Positions 62,302 to 64,000 of a stretch of 64,000 nucleotides of DNA are shown here, one piece after another. The DNA is from Microbacterium sp. T2.11-28. GTDB lineage: Bacteria > Actinomycetota > Actinomycetes > Actinomycetales > Microbacteriaceae. The DNA lies in contig NZ_CATNHF010000012.1 in the NCBI RefSeq assembly GCF_950097975.1, positions 310,001 through 374,000 of the forward strand. Reading direction: 5' to 3'. Under the pieces are notes generated by a model. It ran no database searches, was not told where the DNA came from, and saw only the letters and a program-made list of their open reading frames with translations. The position numbers and the translations under genes were made by a program. The stretch's first letter is position 1. Every line of letters starts with the position of its first letter.

Positions 62302-63054
62302 ATGTCCACCGCATCGTCCGCCGAGCCCGCGCGCGCCGCCGCGCCGCCCGTCCCGCCGCCTCCGGTGCTGAGGGCGCACGCGCTCACCCGCACCTACGGA
62401 AAGGGCGACACCGCCTTCCGCGCTCTCCGCGGCGTCGATCTCACGGTCGCCCGTGGCGAGTCCCTCGCGATCGTCGGCCGATCCGGCTCCGGGAAGTCGA
62501 CCCTCATGCATCTGCTGGCGCTGCTCGACCGGCCCACCACGGGCCGGGTCGAGGTGCACGGCACCGACGCGTCGACGCTGTCGGCCAGGGAGCTGAACCG
62601 CGTGCGCAACAGCGAGTTCGGCTTCGTCTTCCAGCAGTTCTTCCTCACCGCCGGACAGACCGTGTTCGAGAACGTGAGCCTGCCGCTGGTCATCGCCGGC
62701 GTGGCCCCGAAGGAGCGACGACGGCGCACGCTGGAGGCCCTGGACTCCCTCGGCCTCGCCGACAAGGCGGGCAATCGCGCCACCGACCTCTCGGGCGGGC
62801 AGAAGCAGCGCGTCGTCGTCGCCCGCGCCCTCGTGGGAGAGCCGTCGGTGATCTTCGCCGACGAGCCCACCGGCAACCTCGACACCGCGACCGGCGGGCA
62901 GGTGGAGGACATCCTCTTCGGCCTGCGCCGCGACCGCGGCATCACCCTCGTCGTCGTCACCCACGATCACGAGCTCGCCGCGCGCTGCGACCGGTCCGTC
63001 ACGATCGCCGACGGCCTCGTGGTCGCCGACCGCCCCGCGGAGGTGGCGGCATGA
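62302..63054 (+). CDS. MacB/LolD-type ABC transporter ATP-binding protein
   Basis: This 250-residue ATPase has Walker A GRSGSGKST, Q-loop FVFQQFF, signature LSGGQKQRVVVARAL, Walker B VIFADEPTGNLD and the switch VTHDHELA. The sequence, with the MHLLALLDRPTTGRV segment after Walker A and PTGNLDTATG, is that of the MacB/LolD/FtsE-like class. These pair with FtsX-fold permeases to move lipids, peptides or drugs outward, or to transmit force to the cell surface. The ATG is chosen after GAGAGG; the open frame upstream has no other good start. ATGA overlap with the permease gene. Confidence 0.95.
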   Translation: MSTASSAEPARAAAPPVPPPPVLRAHALTRTYGKGDTAFRALRGVDLTVARGESLAIVGRSGSGKSTLMHLLALLDRPTTGRVEVHGTDASTLSARELNRVRNSEFGFVFQQFFLTAGQTVFENVSLPLVIAGVAPKERRRRTLEALDSLGLADKAGNRATDLSGGQKQRVVVARALVGEPSVIFADEPTGNLDTATGGQVEDILFGLRRDRGITLVVVTHDHELAARCDRSVTIADGLVVADRPAEVAA

Positions 63055-64000
63055 GGGCCGTCGACGTCGCCCGGTCGGCGACGCGCAACGCGTTCCGGAG
63101 CAAGCTGCGGACCACCCTGACCGTCCTGAGCCTCTTCGTCGGCGCGTTCACCCTGACCCTCACCACGGCGCTCGGCGCCGGGGTCAACGACTACGTGGAG
63201 CGGCAGGTCGCGACCGTCAGCACCGGCGACATCCTCCTCGTGAGCCCCGCCGCGTCCGTCGACACCGGCGACGGCCCCGCCGAGTACGACCCCGACGGCC
63301 GCCAGCAGGGCGGATCGGCGGGCCCGCTCGGCGCCGGGAGGCTCCTCAACCAGGACGACATCGACGCCGTGGCCGCGATCGACGGGGTCTCGCGGGTCGA
63401 AGCGGTCAGCCAGCTCACCGTCGACTGGATCGCCGCCTCCGGCGACGCCGGCGACACCCGGTTCGAGCTCACGGTCAACCCGACCTCGTCGATCGGGCGC
63501 AGCGACCTCGTCGCCGGGGCGCAGCTCGACCAGGACACTGCGCGGTTCGAGGTCGTCCTGCCCGAGGACTACGTCGCGGCCCTCGGCTTCGACGGGGCCG
63601 ACGAGGCGATCGGCCGCATCGTCACCCTCGGCTACGCCGACGCCGAGCGCGTCGACCAGCAGGTCGAGGCGACGATCGTGGGGATCGCGCGGGCGAGCCT
63701 GCTCGCCTCCGGCGCGGGCGCCAACGCCGCTCTCGTCGACGAGGTGTCGGCGGCGCAGGCCGTGCCGGGCCAGCCCCGCGCCTGGCCGCTCGCGGTCGCC
63801 ACGCTCGAGGGCTCGGGCACCGGCGGCGCCGTGACCGCCGACGACATCGCCACGGTCAAGGACGCGCTCGCCGGCGCCGACCTGGCAGGTCAGACCGTCG
63901 AGGACCAGCTCGGCGTCGTCCAGACCGTCATCAACGGCATCATCGGGGTGCTGAGCGCCTTCGCCGCCATCGCGCTGCTCGCGGCATCCTTCGGCATCGT
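63051..64000 (+). CDS. MacB-like ABC transporter permease, N-terminal part (partial)
   Basis: The frame is open to the window edge (316 codons). It begins MRAVDVARSATRNAFRSKLR, the amphipathic lead-in of FtsX-type permeases, then a first membrane helix (LTVLSLFVGAFTLTLTTALG), a large extracytoplasmic MacB core domain (about 50-290), and the start of helix 2 (IIGVLSAFAAIALLAASFG). It would form the membrane part of the exporter with the preceding ATPase. The remaining helices lie outside the window. Confidence 0.92.
   Translation, partial: MRAVDVARSATRNAFRSKLRTTLTVLSLFVGAFTLTLTTALGAGVNDYVERQVATVSTGDILLVSPAASVDTGDGPAEYDPDGRQQGGSAGPLGAGRLLNQDDIDAVAAIDGVSRVEAVSQLTVDWIAASGDAGDTRFELTVNPTSSIGRSDLVAGAQLDQDTARFEVVLPEDYVAALGFDGADEAIGRIVTLGYADAERVDQQVEATIVGIARASLLASGAGANAALVDEVSAAQAVPGQPRAWPLAVATLEGSGTGGAVTADDIATVKDALAGADLAGQTVEDQLGVVQTVINGIIGVLSAFAAIALLAASFGI

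Overview
The window is high-GC DNA with dense, often overlapping genes, GTG starts and GGGGGA-type ribosome binding sites. Its gene content is typical of an actinobacterium: a mycoredoxin-like glutaredoxin, FHA, PP2C and Ser/Thr kinase genes, a KPN_02809-type metallopeptidase, and a Wzc-type tyrosine kinase with a low-molecular-weight phosphatase. The pattern fits Microbacteriaceae, probably Microbacterium or a close relative; this is inference from gene content and style, not from a marker gene. No rRNA, tRNA, CRISPR array, prophage or insertion sequence was recognised.

Layout. 1-354 is the end of a UvrA-like ATPase gene. 611-15629 is one coupled signalling and surface operon: a 2031-residue membrane-anchored Ig/FN3 protein, a MoxR ATPase, a DUF58 protein, a membrane transglutaminase-like protein that lacks its catalytic cysteine, a small FHA protein, a PP2C phosphatase, a larger FHA protein and a Ser/Thr kinase with an FN3-like ectodomain. 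A related inverted-repeat element lies at each end of it. 15765-28137 is mostly housekeeping: a degenerate serine-recombinase-like protein, a Na+/H+ antiporter, malate dehydrogenase, a zinc peptidase, prolyl aminopeptidase, a DEAD-box helicase bracketed by palindromic repeat blocks, an aldehyde dehydrogenase, an MFS transporter, kynureninase and a glutaredoxin.

28280-52831 is a composite surface-polysaccharide locus: a GT2-GtrA lipid-linked sugar transferase, a CTP-dependent nucleotidyltransferase, GDP-fucose synthesis (gmd, fcl), a Wzy-like polymerase, a Wzx-like flippase, a CDP-alcohol phosphatidyltransferase, GT4 glycosyltransferases, a hexapeptide acetyltransferase, a degenerate SGNH-like exoprotein, a Wzc-like tyrosine kinase with its phosphatase, a secreted GH71 alpha-1,3-glucanase, and the initiating WbaP-like sugar transferase. 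Inside it (43295-48910) and about 9 kb further on (58241-61996) lie two paralogous giant secreted proteins. Each has an N-terminal propeller-like domain carrying a conserved HHHHDC motif, then FN3, LamG and DNRLRE (CBM96-like) modules. They and the GH71 enzyme look like the matrix or adhesion layer of the same surface system.

53151-58151 holds two small hypothetical genes, a YbdK-type carboxylate-amine ligase, a DUF1801 gene, and a TetR regulator divergent from an isomerase/oxidoreductase pair across a near-perfect operator palindrome. 62302-64000 starts a MacB-like ABC exporter that runs off the end of the window.
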